Of a stretch of DNA of 64,000 bases, positions 10,301 to 22,460 are shown piece after piece. Origin of the DNA: Cyclina sinensis (lineage: Eukaryota; Mollusca; Bivalvia; Venerida; Veneridae). The translations under genes were made by a program, and so were the position numbers. The DNA lies in the NCBI GenBank assembly GCA_012932295.1, contig JAAONU010000008.1, forward strand, positions 36,756,949-36,820,948, written 5' to 3'. The notes under the pieces are model-generated. The model was not told where the DNA came from. It saw only the letters and a list, made by a program, of their open reading frames with translations, and made no database searches. Numbering within the stretch: the first letter of the stretch is position 1; each line of letters starts with the position of its first letter.

Positions 10301-13300
10301 AATAACGATTCACCACAGAAATTCACGATTCACCACAAGTCGGTTAACGATTCGCCACAAAGTAATAACGATTCGCCACAGTTTTCAAAAAGTGTAAGGA
10401 GAACACATTTTGTTCTATTAACGACTCGCCACAAAAATAACATAACGATTCATCAGTTTTCATATTGAAATATAATTACATATTGATGAATTTGTAGATG
10501 TGTGTGTGTGTGTGTGACATAGGATGACATATCTACACAGATATACAATGCCCAATCAACATCTATTTTAATGACATGATTATTTTATTAGCTCAGGGTC
10601 TTTCAAAAAGAAATATGAACTTACGTCATGGATTAAGCACCCTAGCAGTCCTACTGTGACATTTCACAAGTAATAAAGATTAAGTACAGTAAGATACAAT
10701 ACCAATCAACACCTATATAAATGACAATGTTATTTTAATTAACTTCACTAATCCCTTCAAATGAAAGCAGTATCATCATCAAAGCAAAAACCAACAACCT
10801 ATTTTGATTTAGAATTTAATTTGTACATTAATTAATATGAAAACCTTTGATAATTTGTATTATATATAAAATCAGATTCTTAACTTAACTTAATGTTCTA
10901 ATTGGGCATTTCAAATTAAATCAATTTTAGATAATTTAGGCATGTCAGATATTTGGTGAAATCAAGGAAATCAGGACTTTATATTTCAAGCGATTAAACA
11001 AAGAATTTTTGATCAGTATACTCAAACTTGGTACAGTGGTATTAATAACTCACAAAGACTTTTAACATATAGTAGATTTAAACATTCCTTTGAACTTGAA
11101 CCATACCTTGATAATTATACGATTGATAAAAAATACAAAATTGCTTTAAGTAGGTTTCGTCTATCATCACATAACCTAGAAATTGAACGAGGAAGATATA
11201 ATAATGTAATGAGAAACGAAAGAATATGTAAATTTTGTAATCTAAATATGATAGAAAACGAGTATCACTTTCTATTAACTTGCCCATTATACACAAACAT
11301 CCGAAAAAAGTACCTTAGACATATGTATTACACATGGCCATCCCTGAATAAATTTGATAACCTGATGATGTCAAAAAATAAAAAGGAAATATCAAATCTC
11401 TCGAAATACATATATTTTGCAAATAAACTTCGAAAAGAACTTGATTAATAAACTTAAAATGTTCTCGTTTTCTTTTCTTTTCTGTTTTTTAATAAATAAA
11501 AGACTTTTATTATTACACTCACTGGTTTCTCTCTTATTATACTGATTTGTTTGTTTGTATTTTTTCCCCTTTTTTCCCCTCTTAAAACTGGTATTGTTTG
11601 CATTTCATGTGTAACCACTACAAATGCTAATATGTTGTAGGCTAGAGGCGATGTTAGATATTGCTTTATGCTGAATAAATGTTGTTGTTGTTGTTGTTGA
11701 GTATTTTTTGTGATGTTGTTCACGCCTATTAAAAACCAAACTCCTACATTAAAATCAATGAACATGTTATTGTCATTGGCCGACACTTTTTAAGTTTCAA
11801 TAGTTTGATGTCGACAATATAATTTTATAAACATAAATGCATTGTTTGTATTTAAGCAGTCGAACATTGATATTATTCCTCTGAAAATGTGTTGTTTTAA
11901 CATTTTAAATACATCAACTCTTCTGCATCTTGCAAAGCCATTAATCTTAATTTGATCTGCGTGATTTGTATACGCTATAAACATTGTATAGTGTTTTATG
12001 CGTAATAAAGATTGTTATTGTTGGTTACCCATATGATGGTTAATTATTTGTGTCCGCGTATTTATACTATACATTACCCAAGACAATTATCACTCAGCGG
12101 CACGCTTCTTTCATTATTCCTAATTATATAACAAACTGTGCACAAGGTATATTTGAATATTTGTATATTTATACTTTCAATCAAGGTACTTTTAAATAGT
12201 AATAACAAGAATTTTGTTTGATTTGTCACCGAACCGATCGATCATTCTGATAAATGTGATATTTTTTTGTATTCATATTTTCCGTATCAATAATGAGAAA
12301 AATGTACGAGATTTCGTAATAATGAAGCTATTACAAACCAAAATTTCTCTTTTTAAATATTTATTTTCATCAAATTACCAAACAAATATAAATGAAAAAC
12401 ATAAGAACAACAAAAAAAAATTGTTTTATTACTTTGTGGTGAATCGTTATTTCTTTGTGGCGAGTCGTTATTACTCTGTGGTGAATCGTTATATGAACCT
12501 GTGGCGAATCGTTAGTGGCGAATCGTTATTGTGGCGAATCGTTACATTTTCTTTAATGTTTATTGTTCTTCCGTAGAAAAGTCCTGCAGGAGTGTGACCT
12601 GTGCTGGCATGTGGGGTAGCTCTGTAGTTTCTGAGATATGAATACATAACTTGTTTCCAAGAGGTATCTTGCGTATGTGCAGCTCTAATGGCTTTTCCTA
12701 TGGACCTCATGAAACGTTCGCATTCAGCATTAGCTTGTGGCCATAACGGAGTAATTTTCCTATGTTTGAATCCTAGGTAGTCTGCAAATTGTTTAAATTC
12801 ATGTGAATTCATTGGACTGGCATTGTCAGATTTCAGTGTCTTTGGTATTCCAACTTCTGAGAAAATTTTGTCAAGTATAGGAATAACAGTTCTGCCACAA
12901 ATTGAGCTTATGACTTCGACGAATGGGAATCTTGAGTATTCATCAATAAGCACTAGTAGGTATTTTCCATCTGGAAAAGGACCGCAAAAATCCATACTAA
13001 CTTCCTGAAACGCGTATTCTGGCATTTTGCTCATGTTCAAAGGTTCTTGCTTTTGTCTGTTTGTTGCTGCCAAACACGGTATGCATCTTTTGCATGTTTC
13101 TTCAATCATCTTATCTATCCCTGGGAAATACACTTTTTCCCTAAGGAGTTGTTTCGTGCGTACAATACCCTGATGTCCCTCATGTGCAATTTCAATAACC
13201 TTAAGTTGCAATGACTTCGGAATGACGATTTTTGTTTTATGCAGTAAAATTTCACCATCATCTAGAGTAACTACGGTAAGATCATTCTTACAACGCGAAA

Positions 13301-16300
13301 ATGTGTCTAGGGAATTGTTAATGTTCAAATAGTTCCATTTGCCTGATCTGACGTTATTTATGACGTTTTGAAGGTCAGTGTCCTTGGCTGTTGCTTGAAT
13401 TATCTCTTGCATAGTCATAGCTTTTGGAATGTCATGATTTGCTAAGAATGACACATATTCTTCAGCAATAGTTGACATCACATTACATTTTCCAAGCTGT
13501 GGATGTCTGCTTAGGTAATCAGACATATTTGATTCACCTGGCTTGTATATGACCTTGAAATCGTATGTCAGTAAGCGCATTCTCCAACGTTCTAGTCTTG
13601 CAGGTGGCTTTGACCTTGGATTGTTATAGATATGTTCAAGAGCTTTTGCATCACTAATCAGTGTAAATTTATGTCCAAATAAGTAAATATGCCAGTGCTC
13701 TATAGCCCAAACGATTGCTAGATTTTCCTTTTCAGTTTGTGAGTATCTTGTTTCGACCTCTGTCAGCGATTTACTTGCATAGCACACAACTTTTCCATTT
13801 TGTAGCATCACGGCTGCGACTCCAACTGGACTTGCATCTACTATTACTTCAGTTTCCTTCTGTGGGTCAAAGTATGTCATTACTGTGTCACTGCTAAGTA
13901 CAGTTTTCAGTTTTTGAAACGAAGCTTCTTGTTCACTTTCCCATGACCATTTCACATTTTTCTTGGTCAGTCTTCGCAAAGGCTCTGTTATAGTGGAATA
14001 ATTTGGTATAAAGCGCGATACATAGTTCGTCATGGCAAGAAAACTTCTGACTTCCGATACATTTTTGGGTGCTTGTGTGTTTTTGATCGTTTCTACTTTC
14101 TTTGGATCTGCTGACATGCCTGATTCTCCAAATACGTAACCAAAAAATTCTAGCTTTCTCTTGTTGAATTCGCATTTTTGTTTATTTAGCGTGAGATTCT
14201 TCTGCTGAAGTCTTTGTAGGACTGCTTCGAGTCTTTTGTCATGCTCTTCTTGTGTCTCTGCAAACACGATTACGTCATCGCTTATGTTTCTTACGCCTTC
14301 TAGCCCTTCGAGTGCTGTGCGTAGTGCATTCTGGAAGATTTCTGCTGCACTGTTGATACCAAAACTTAGACGTTTGTATCTGCGAAGCCCTACATGCGTT
14401 GTGAAAGTAGTTATGTTTCGTGATTTCTCAGAGAGTTCTAGCTGGTGATAACCTTGGTTCAAGTCTAATTTCGAAAATATGCGAGCTCCATTCAGATCAA
14501 CTATCATATCGTCTATGGTTGGTATTATGTGTCGAGTTCTTTTTATGGCTTGATTCGGTTGTCTCATGTCCACACAGATTCTTATCTCATTGGTTTTGCT
14601 TTTAGGTTTTGGTGCGATAACTATTGGTGAAACCCAGTCTGTAGGTCCTTCTACCTTTTCAATGATGTCTAGTCTCTCTAAACGAGCAAGTTCATCCTCA
14701 ACTTGTTGTCTAAGATGAAATGGTATGCGTCTGTGTGGTTGTGTCACAGGTTGTACGTTTGAGTCAATGTGCAAATCCACCTTGGTGTCTTTCATCTTGC
14801 CGATTCCAGTGAAAACTGTTTTGTATTTGTCGCAGAGCTCATTGACCTTGCTTGTATTGAGAGTGTTGATTTCAGGTATAACTTGAAGATCTACAGATGT
14901 TGAATATGATAATAAGTTTCCACTTTGACCTTTGGCTATGAATATAGGCGCTGTAACAATCTTGTTTTCCGTTTCTATTGTTGCTTGAAATTTGCCTAAT
15001 ATTTTGACTGAAGTTGCACCATATGCATAAACTTTTGTGTCTGTTTTGCTGAGTTTGATTTTACTTTTGAGCTTATTGTATGTCTGTTTATCTATGACAT
15101 TTATTGACGAGCCTGTGTCGATGAGAACCTTCAATGGATGACCATTTATGTGAACTTGAATTTTCGGTCTCCGTGACTGAACTGAATTTATGTTTTCACA
15201 CGACAATATAAATGAATAGTTGGTTTCTGCTTGGATATTGTCAGTTTCATTTTCGCTTTGGCTGCTGTCATCACTGTTTAGATTATGAACCGCTTTGTTC
15301 ATCTTTTTTGAACGGCACACCCTTTCAAAGTGATTTTTCTTATTGCAGTAGGTACATGTTTTTCCTGCTGCTGGGCATCTGGTGCCTGTCTTGTGCGGAA
15401 AGTCATATCCACAGTATCTGCATTGTATTTGCTTTCTTTTGGGTGTATCGACTGTTTGCCTCTGTTGACGTGTCTTGGTTGTCTTTTTTGAGTTAGTCTT
15501 TCTTGTAGACTTCAATGCATATGATTCCTGTTTTGTTGGATTTTCTATTTCTGATGCTTGTTTGTCAGATAGTTCCAAGGCTCTAGCTTCTTGTATCAGG
15601 CTATCCAGTGACATGTCTGCTTTAAGTGCTTTTCTTCTTAGTCTTGTAGATTTACAGCCTTGAATTATTTGTGTCTTAATTTCTCTGTTTCTGTCACTAA
15701 ATTCACAGTTCTCAGACAGTTTTCTTAGACGGGTGTAGAAACTGTCCATAGATTCGTTACTGTTTTGCTTGGCTTGTCTGAATTTGTAGACTTCATATTC
15801 TATACATTTCTTTGGACTGAAGTATTCTGTGAGCTTTTCTACAGCTGTTGTGTAGTCATCCCCTGTGTTTTGGAGTGTGTCGAATATGTTGTTGACTTCT
15901 TCACCAGCATAATGTAAAAGTAACGCACGTTGTCGCTTTGTGTTTTTAATGTCCAGACCTATGAGAAGGTTATCTAGCCTACTGCACCACTTTTCCCAAC
16001 GAGTGTCAACTGCTGCCTCACTAACACTGAAGCTTGGAAACACTGGTAATCCTTGTGCCATTTTTCATTGAAACATCAGTATTCTTAATGAATCAATAAA
16101 GTTGTTATGTCACTGTATTATCCAGCAAAGTGTTTTAAACTTTTATAATTCCAACTTGTGTGTGTCAGTTCTGCAGTTAATTCTAAAGAAATTTAGTTAA
16201 TCCATTAACACTTTAAAATCCATTTATTATCTCGTCGCCATTGTACTGTCTTGTGTTTTATATATGACTGGTGAGTGGTAAGGACTTAATAAAACAACGT

Positions 16301-19300
16301 GTTCTTAGATTACATTTATTTCTTATACATATTTACTAACACTACATTATACCTAAACTGGTTAACATATTAATCCAAACTCTGTGACTACTTGACTCAT
16401 TCTGCTATCAGAGAGTATAGAGATGCTGCATTATAAAAAGGCGGGGCTAATTATAAATGACAGGTATAGAATTACAAAGTTATAGACACTACAACTTGTT
16501 GCTTCAAGGCTTCATTTTTTAGAATAATTACAAGATATGTAATAATGACAAGATATCTTTTATATTGTAGTCAATAGCTGTTTTGTTGTGAATTGTTTTT
16601 ATAAGTGTTGCTCAGCTCTGTGTGTCTTCCTAAATAAGTTGTCAGACTTGTTTGAATTTTGATGTGCTGTTAGGAAATATTGACCTAATTTTTTGTAAGC
16701 CATATCTCCATTCAAGACAAACTTTCAAAGGACCAAATTGTTGGATGACTGTTGCAGCAAGACATCAGTTTGTATGTTCTGAAGTCAGTTATTTCTTAAT
16801 AAAATAATAAGATATTCATGTGCAGAATATTTAAGTTATCTTTTAGGCAGTGGCTACGGTTACGGAACCGTAATCCTAGCCTCTGAGTCTAGGTTTATAA
16901 CACAAACCCACTGGAATAGGCTACGGTTACAGAAGTATTTTTAAAGAAGGGTTTCATATCCAAAATCGAGTGATTAACAGTTAATTGTCTCAAATATTAC
17001 ATTTTCTCCAAAATGAGTCAACACTAATGTTATGATATGCCATCTTAGTTGTTGTATTGACTAACATTAAATGGTTAAATGTCATTGTCGTCATCTACAG
17101 ACACTTCAAAGACGATGTGAATAATTGCCTTGTAATGTGTATTGTCTTGTGGTATCTTGTTCCCATTATTGTGACGCAAAAAATGAACGACTATCTATTA
17201 AATTCCAAGTTTTCATAATGTTAGGAAGCAAAAACTGCAGGCTGATCTCCTCAATTTCTAATTGTTTGGGGAAGGTTGGGGAAAAACAATGGTGTCCTGG
17301 GAATAAGTACTCGTTCATTTTGTGCAACAATAAATTTGACCACAGGTTATTTATTTTTGTACATGTATAAGATTCCTTTATTTAAAAAAAGCAATTAATG
17401 AAATAAGTTATCATGTAACGCAACTAAGTTTGTGAATTTTTTAATGACAAAGACTGTTTACAACCTGTAGTCATCTAATAAAAAAAATGAAAATGAATGG
17501 CAATAAAAAGAAGAATGACAACAAAACAGAACACTTTTCAAGAAGAACGAACACATATTGCTATGTGCAAATTATAATGCAATAGTCTTTAACACCAATA
17601 ATTCCATTCTTCAAAATGTTTATTCAAAATCAATATAATATTTACAAAACAATGACAAAAAGATTTGAAGGAAAAGAACAAAGTAAAAAAATGAAATAAC
17701 ATGTCTGTTGGAAAAAAACCTGTAAAAATACAAATTTTGGCGGGCCATGGTTTGAGCGCCTCCTAGTGGTGTGGCCTGGATGTAGATGGACAAGTAAAAG
17801 TGATTTACATGATTTTACATTACAAAATGCTATTTTCAAAAAAAATATATTACTTGTCCAACTACAAATGAGTGCTCAACTGACAGTGTAAAGATGACGA
17901 CAATAGTTAACGTTAGTTCGTTGTTGAAACAACAATCAAAATGGCATACAAAATTACAGTTTGATAACGCAGATTTGGTAAAATAGTTTGTTTAACGAAT
18001 AAAAATTAAATTTGGAATGCTATTTGATATTTAACTGTTGATTAATTTGAATATTGTGAGTGCATGATATCAGAATGAACTTTACACTCACAGTCACAGT
18101 TTTCAATAAGAATTAAACTTAAGATCATACATTTGTATTACTAGAGCACTACAAGGCAGAGTTTTCCTTAGGGAATAATCTTAAAAGATGTTGGTTGAAA
18201 ATAGTATTGTTTGTGTTGACTTTTTTTTCTAATTTGCTTATATTTTTATATTGTGGCATATTGGTTGAAAATTTTAGAACTAGTTTAATACTCCAATATG
18301 TTTCTTTATGACTATTTCATATCAAAGAGCAGATAACTCCCAGGAGCTTGCCATAAACATGTTCAAATACCTACTGTATGAATTTATTTACAAAAAATAA
18401 TTTCTGCATTATATATAAACAGCTGAAGTTACTGTACAATTTTCTTCTTACTAATGAGCAGATAACTCCAGATTGTGTAAGTTGAACCATAAGAAAAACA
18501 GGTCATAAGCATGTACTCTTGGTGGAGATAATGTGCAGCAAGCTTCATTTTGATTAGATAAAAACATGCCACTCAACAAAAGACATTCTGAAAAAAATAT
18601 TCCCTCTAGATTAACTACATTTATTTTTGAACTTGTGACAAACTGTCTGGAATCTCTTGTTTTTTCTGCCTTTAAGATTGCTATTCCGAACAACACCAAG
18701 CTAAGGTGTGTATCATGGAACAAAGATCAGGGCTACATTGCTTGTGGTGGAGAGGACGGACTCCTGAAAGTGTTGAAACTTGAAACACAGACAGGTGAGC
18801 TCAGTTTCATCATGGCTTAATCCTAATTGTGTAATTTTTACCAGTACATTGTAGAATATATATTACCCTTGTAAAGTATTTTTGATTAGCAAAATTTGTT
18901 TAGATATGGCAGTGATATAGTCAGTACTGTCAGTGCTGTCAGTATCTTTCGGCTGCATCTGTCTATCTGTTTGAGTTACCATCAGTACCAGTTGCCCACA
19001 CAACTGACACTTCAGCAGATTTCAGTTATTTTAAGGTTTTGAGGGATAGTGTATCTGATTCCAGAGACATTCCTGTTTCTTTTACATGCTTGATGTTGAG
19101 TACTGATATTTGAGACCTTGGTTTAAAGACAATTAGTAGTATAAGTAGAGGAGAGGGAGTCAAACTCAAAGTTCTTTGATTGCAAGTCTCTTACATAACT
19201 GATGGACCACTGATCTGTCCCTTTGAGAGAAAATTTTAGTTTCCTAAAATCTTTTGTTAAAAACCATGCATGCTAATCACATATCTGTGATCTTAAAACA

Positions 19301-22300
19301 ACTTTTACCTTTTCATTGATTGATGGAAATATCAAACAAAATGGAGGTAAAAGTTGTTTTAAGTTCATAGATATATAATAAGCATGCATGGCTTATAACA
19401 AATGATTTTTATGAATAAACTTATGTATTTATTCATGTACAAAAGATCAAACTCCATTTCTATGCCCCCACCACTTTGGGTGGGGGGCATTGGATTTGCC
19501 CTTGTCCGTCTGTCATGCTGTTTGTACATAGACCGATTTGTGTCGCGTGTAACTCCAAAGGTATAACTGCTAGAGCCATGAAACTTTCTAAGAACAGTTA
19601 TCAGCATGTGAACTTATGCACCTGGCATTTCTGACACAAATTTATTGGAGATTGGCAAAGTTATGCCCCATGATTAAGCAAAAATAGTGTTTTTAGACTT
19701 GTGTTGTGTGTAACTCCAAACGTTTAACTGGTAAAGCCATGAAACTCTAAGAAAAGTTGTCAGCATGTGAAGTTACACACCTAGGTATTGTGACGCAAAT
19801 TTATTGGAGATCAGAATTGCTATGTCCCCTGTTAAAGCTAAAAAATAACATTTTTAGACTTTATATGCACCTGTTATTGTACAGGATTTTTTGTGACAAT
19901 ACAGCAGAATGTGGGGGCATCCATGTCCTATGGACACATCTCTAGTTATAACTGCATTTATCAATATTAAAACAATTAAATGTATGTCACCAAACATTAA
20001 TTATAATATGTTTTGGTTTAAGTTGGCATTTTTGCATGTCTCAGGCATACCAGCTAATTTGACGTTTTGTAATGAATATATCTAAGCAAGATGATGGCTT
20101 CTGGACTCTTTATTGTTTCATAAGCTAAATTAACAGTACATGTAATTGCATTTAATGAAGTAATTTTTTGGAAATTTTAAAAGTTTGAAAGGGTATTTTT
20201 TTAAAGGTTTGAAATATCATGACTTGTCAGTTGAAAAAAACCCTGAATATTTCGTTTTAGGTAAATGTTTCATTAATAACATCTCAGCTCGAAGTAAAGT
20301 AAATATACATTTACTCACAGGCATGTTTAGGCCCCTGAGCATGATTGTGTACTTAGCATATATTTGATGAAGTTGATTACCATATTTGATGTACAGTGTA
20401 CATTTGTTTTCATCGAACATAAAAAAGATAGTATCAGTTTCTTATTTTACATCGCCTTTAATGGTTTAGTGACCTGAGATTGTTAGTTCAGGGGGTGTTT
20501 AAAAAATTTTCTTTGTTAAACTTCAGATCTTTGCAACACCACATTTTATGGTCTTTCAGCTAGTATAATTTATATCCCTAGATACTCTTTACTGAACATG
20601 TAAAAAACACTAGTGTCTCAGTGGATCTAGAAATGTATTGTAATTTCTTGCACCCCACCTCCCCCACACATGCACCAACCTTAATAACTTATCCCTTTTT
20701 GAAGCATATGTAATGTTTCTGGGCAATTAGAACCAATGACTAATAAACTAAAATAGATAAAAAGGAGATAATTGACCCTGTTTATGCTTTTCATGTTCTT
20801 ACATATATATATATATTATGTCATTACAGGAAAAGATGTAAAGGCAAAGGGGCTGGCAGCCCCTAGTAACCTGTCTATGAACCAGACATTAGAAGGACAC
20901 AGTGGTAAGTTGAATAACTTCCAAAAAAACAAATGTATGAAGCAATATAGGAAATGTGACTGCATGGTTTATTTAGAATGCTTGATATAATGTAAGAATT
21001 AATTTTTATATTTTATTTTAGTAAAGTGCAGAAACAGAGATCCATTGAGATCTTTGAAGTACTTTATCATTATTTGTGACTTTTTTCTGTACAATACCAA
21101 AACTCAACTCTGTTTAAAGTGACTGACTCACGGGCTGACGATGAAAAAAAAGAAAATGTTTATACATCTTGAAATTCTTGCTGTAATTGTGAAGAATATA
21201 TCTAAACTAAGTTACTGACTCATTTTTTGATACAGAAAAACATCAAAATATAAAGTTTTACACACTTTTATGGGTAAAAAATTTACCCTGTTAGTCACAG
21301 GGTAGATACTTAGATTATAACATTAATTTTGACAAATTTTCATATCTAGACACGGTGGCTCAGTGGTGTAGATCATTGCTGTATGTACTACTGACCGAAA
21401 GGTCATGGGTTCGAATCCTTGTTAAGTCCAAACTTTTTTTTTCAGTTTTCATGGTGTATAGAAGAATAATATAATATGTTTTTTCCATAGTGTATTAACT
21501 TCTCTTAAATTTTAAAGAAAAATTTTCAGCAAAATTTTGTGAGTCAATCGCTTTAAGAAGTTTTGCATCAGGATACATTATCTTTGAAAATAAATGATAG
21601 TTTCTATCTTTATAGGCTATATTACATGTATTGCATGGGCACGGGTAAAGAACAATTTACCGCGTGTAGCATTCAGTGATAGCAAAGGGAAAATCTCAGT
21701 GTGGGTGAAGAAAAAATTTGGTATGGTCGTTTTGAGAAAAAAGTTGTTAAAAATGTTGATTATGTCCTGTTGATTATGACATGTTGATGAATATATTTTC
21801 AAGAAATAATACAAGGCATGCAAAAGGGATTTATATGACATTGTCAGTTTTTGGTATTTTAAACTTTTGCTAATTTCAGTTACTATATTTGTGTGGGAGA
21901 ATTGTGGGAAGCAACTTCTGTAAAATCTACACAAGCATGCCTTTACAAATACTTCTTGGAAGTTATTGTCATAGCATTCAAACTTTTCATTAATATTTAT
22001 CACAAACAGGGATGTGGTCCTTTTTACAACTTGAAATATTTTGTCAGACAGTGTAAAATGTATGACAGTTGATATTTGAAGTCTCACAAAAACAGTAGCG
22101 AAAAACATTCCTGTACTGTGAATCTTGTTTGGGCTGAAAGATAAAAGCTATTTTGAGCAAATAATTTCTGGGAAATCTGCGTCTACACTACGTAGAACTT
22201 TGCTCAGAATAGTTTTACTTTTTATTCTGATTTATATGCACTAGTTTTGTTTGAGCCTTGTGTTGTGAAAAAGATCATCAAAAATACATGTATATATTAG

Positions 22301-22422
22301 AAATAGAAATACTGATGAAAGAATATCATTGCCAAACATTTTGAATGTGAAGAAACTAGAACATTTAAAGAACAGTTTTTGTGTCGCCCTTTCTTTTTTT
22401 TAAATTTTAATACATAGGTACT

Positions 22423-22460
<38 letters not shown>

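Larger units (their letters stand above)
10268..12547. mobile_element. Non-autonomous element with iterated terminal repeats, inside Gypsy
   Basis: The left end reads ATGTAACGATTCGCCACAA and the right end is its inverse. Each end is an array of a ~14-21 bp motif: about eight copies of TAACGATTCGCCAC at 10271-10455 and about six inverted copies at 12434-12544. The interior is AT-rich and includes a LINE 3' fragment (10920-11700). No transposase was found and no clear target duplication could be fixed. Confidence 0.75.
7438..16493 (-). mobile_element. Ty3/Gypsy LTR retrotransposon in WDR35 intron 1, interrupted by nested elements
   Basis: Bounded by two 252 bp LTRs in the same orientation, each TGT...ACA, with the 5 bp duplication ACTTG on both sides (7433-7437 and 16494-16498). 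The coding strand is minus: LTR 16242-16493, primer-binding site, gag-pol 12489-16061, distal pol pieces at about 10177-10267 and 8396-8803, polypurine tract, LTR 7438-7689. Removing the two insertions leaves about 5.4 kb, a normal Gypsy length. The RT/integrase style resembles the Mag/K02A2.6 group. The interruption of pol makes this copy inactive. Confidence 0.95.

Noticed and set aside
12489..16061. Plus-strand ORFs inside the Gypsy gag-pol region
   Set aside because: Shadows of the minus-strand polyprotein.
18566..18820. ORF beginning upstream of WDR35 exon 2
   Set aside because: Only the part after the acceptor at 18676 matches WDR35; the upstream Met is intronic, and the true start is exon 1 at 7298.
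21617..22108. 163-codon minus-strand ORF opposite the candidate exon
   Set aside because: No recognised domain; the antisense of the WD-like segment plus AT-rich sequence explains it.
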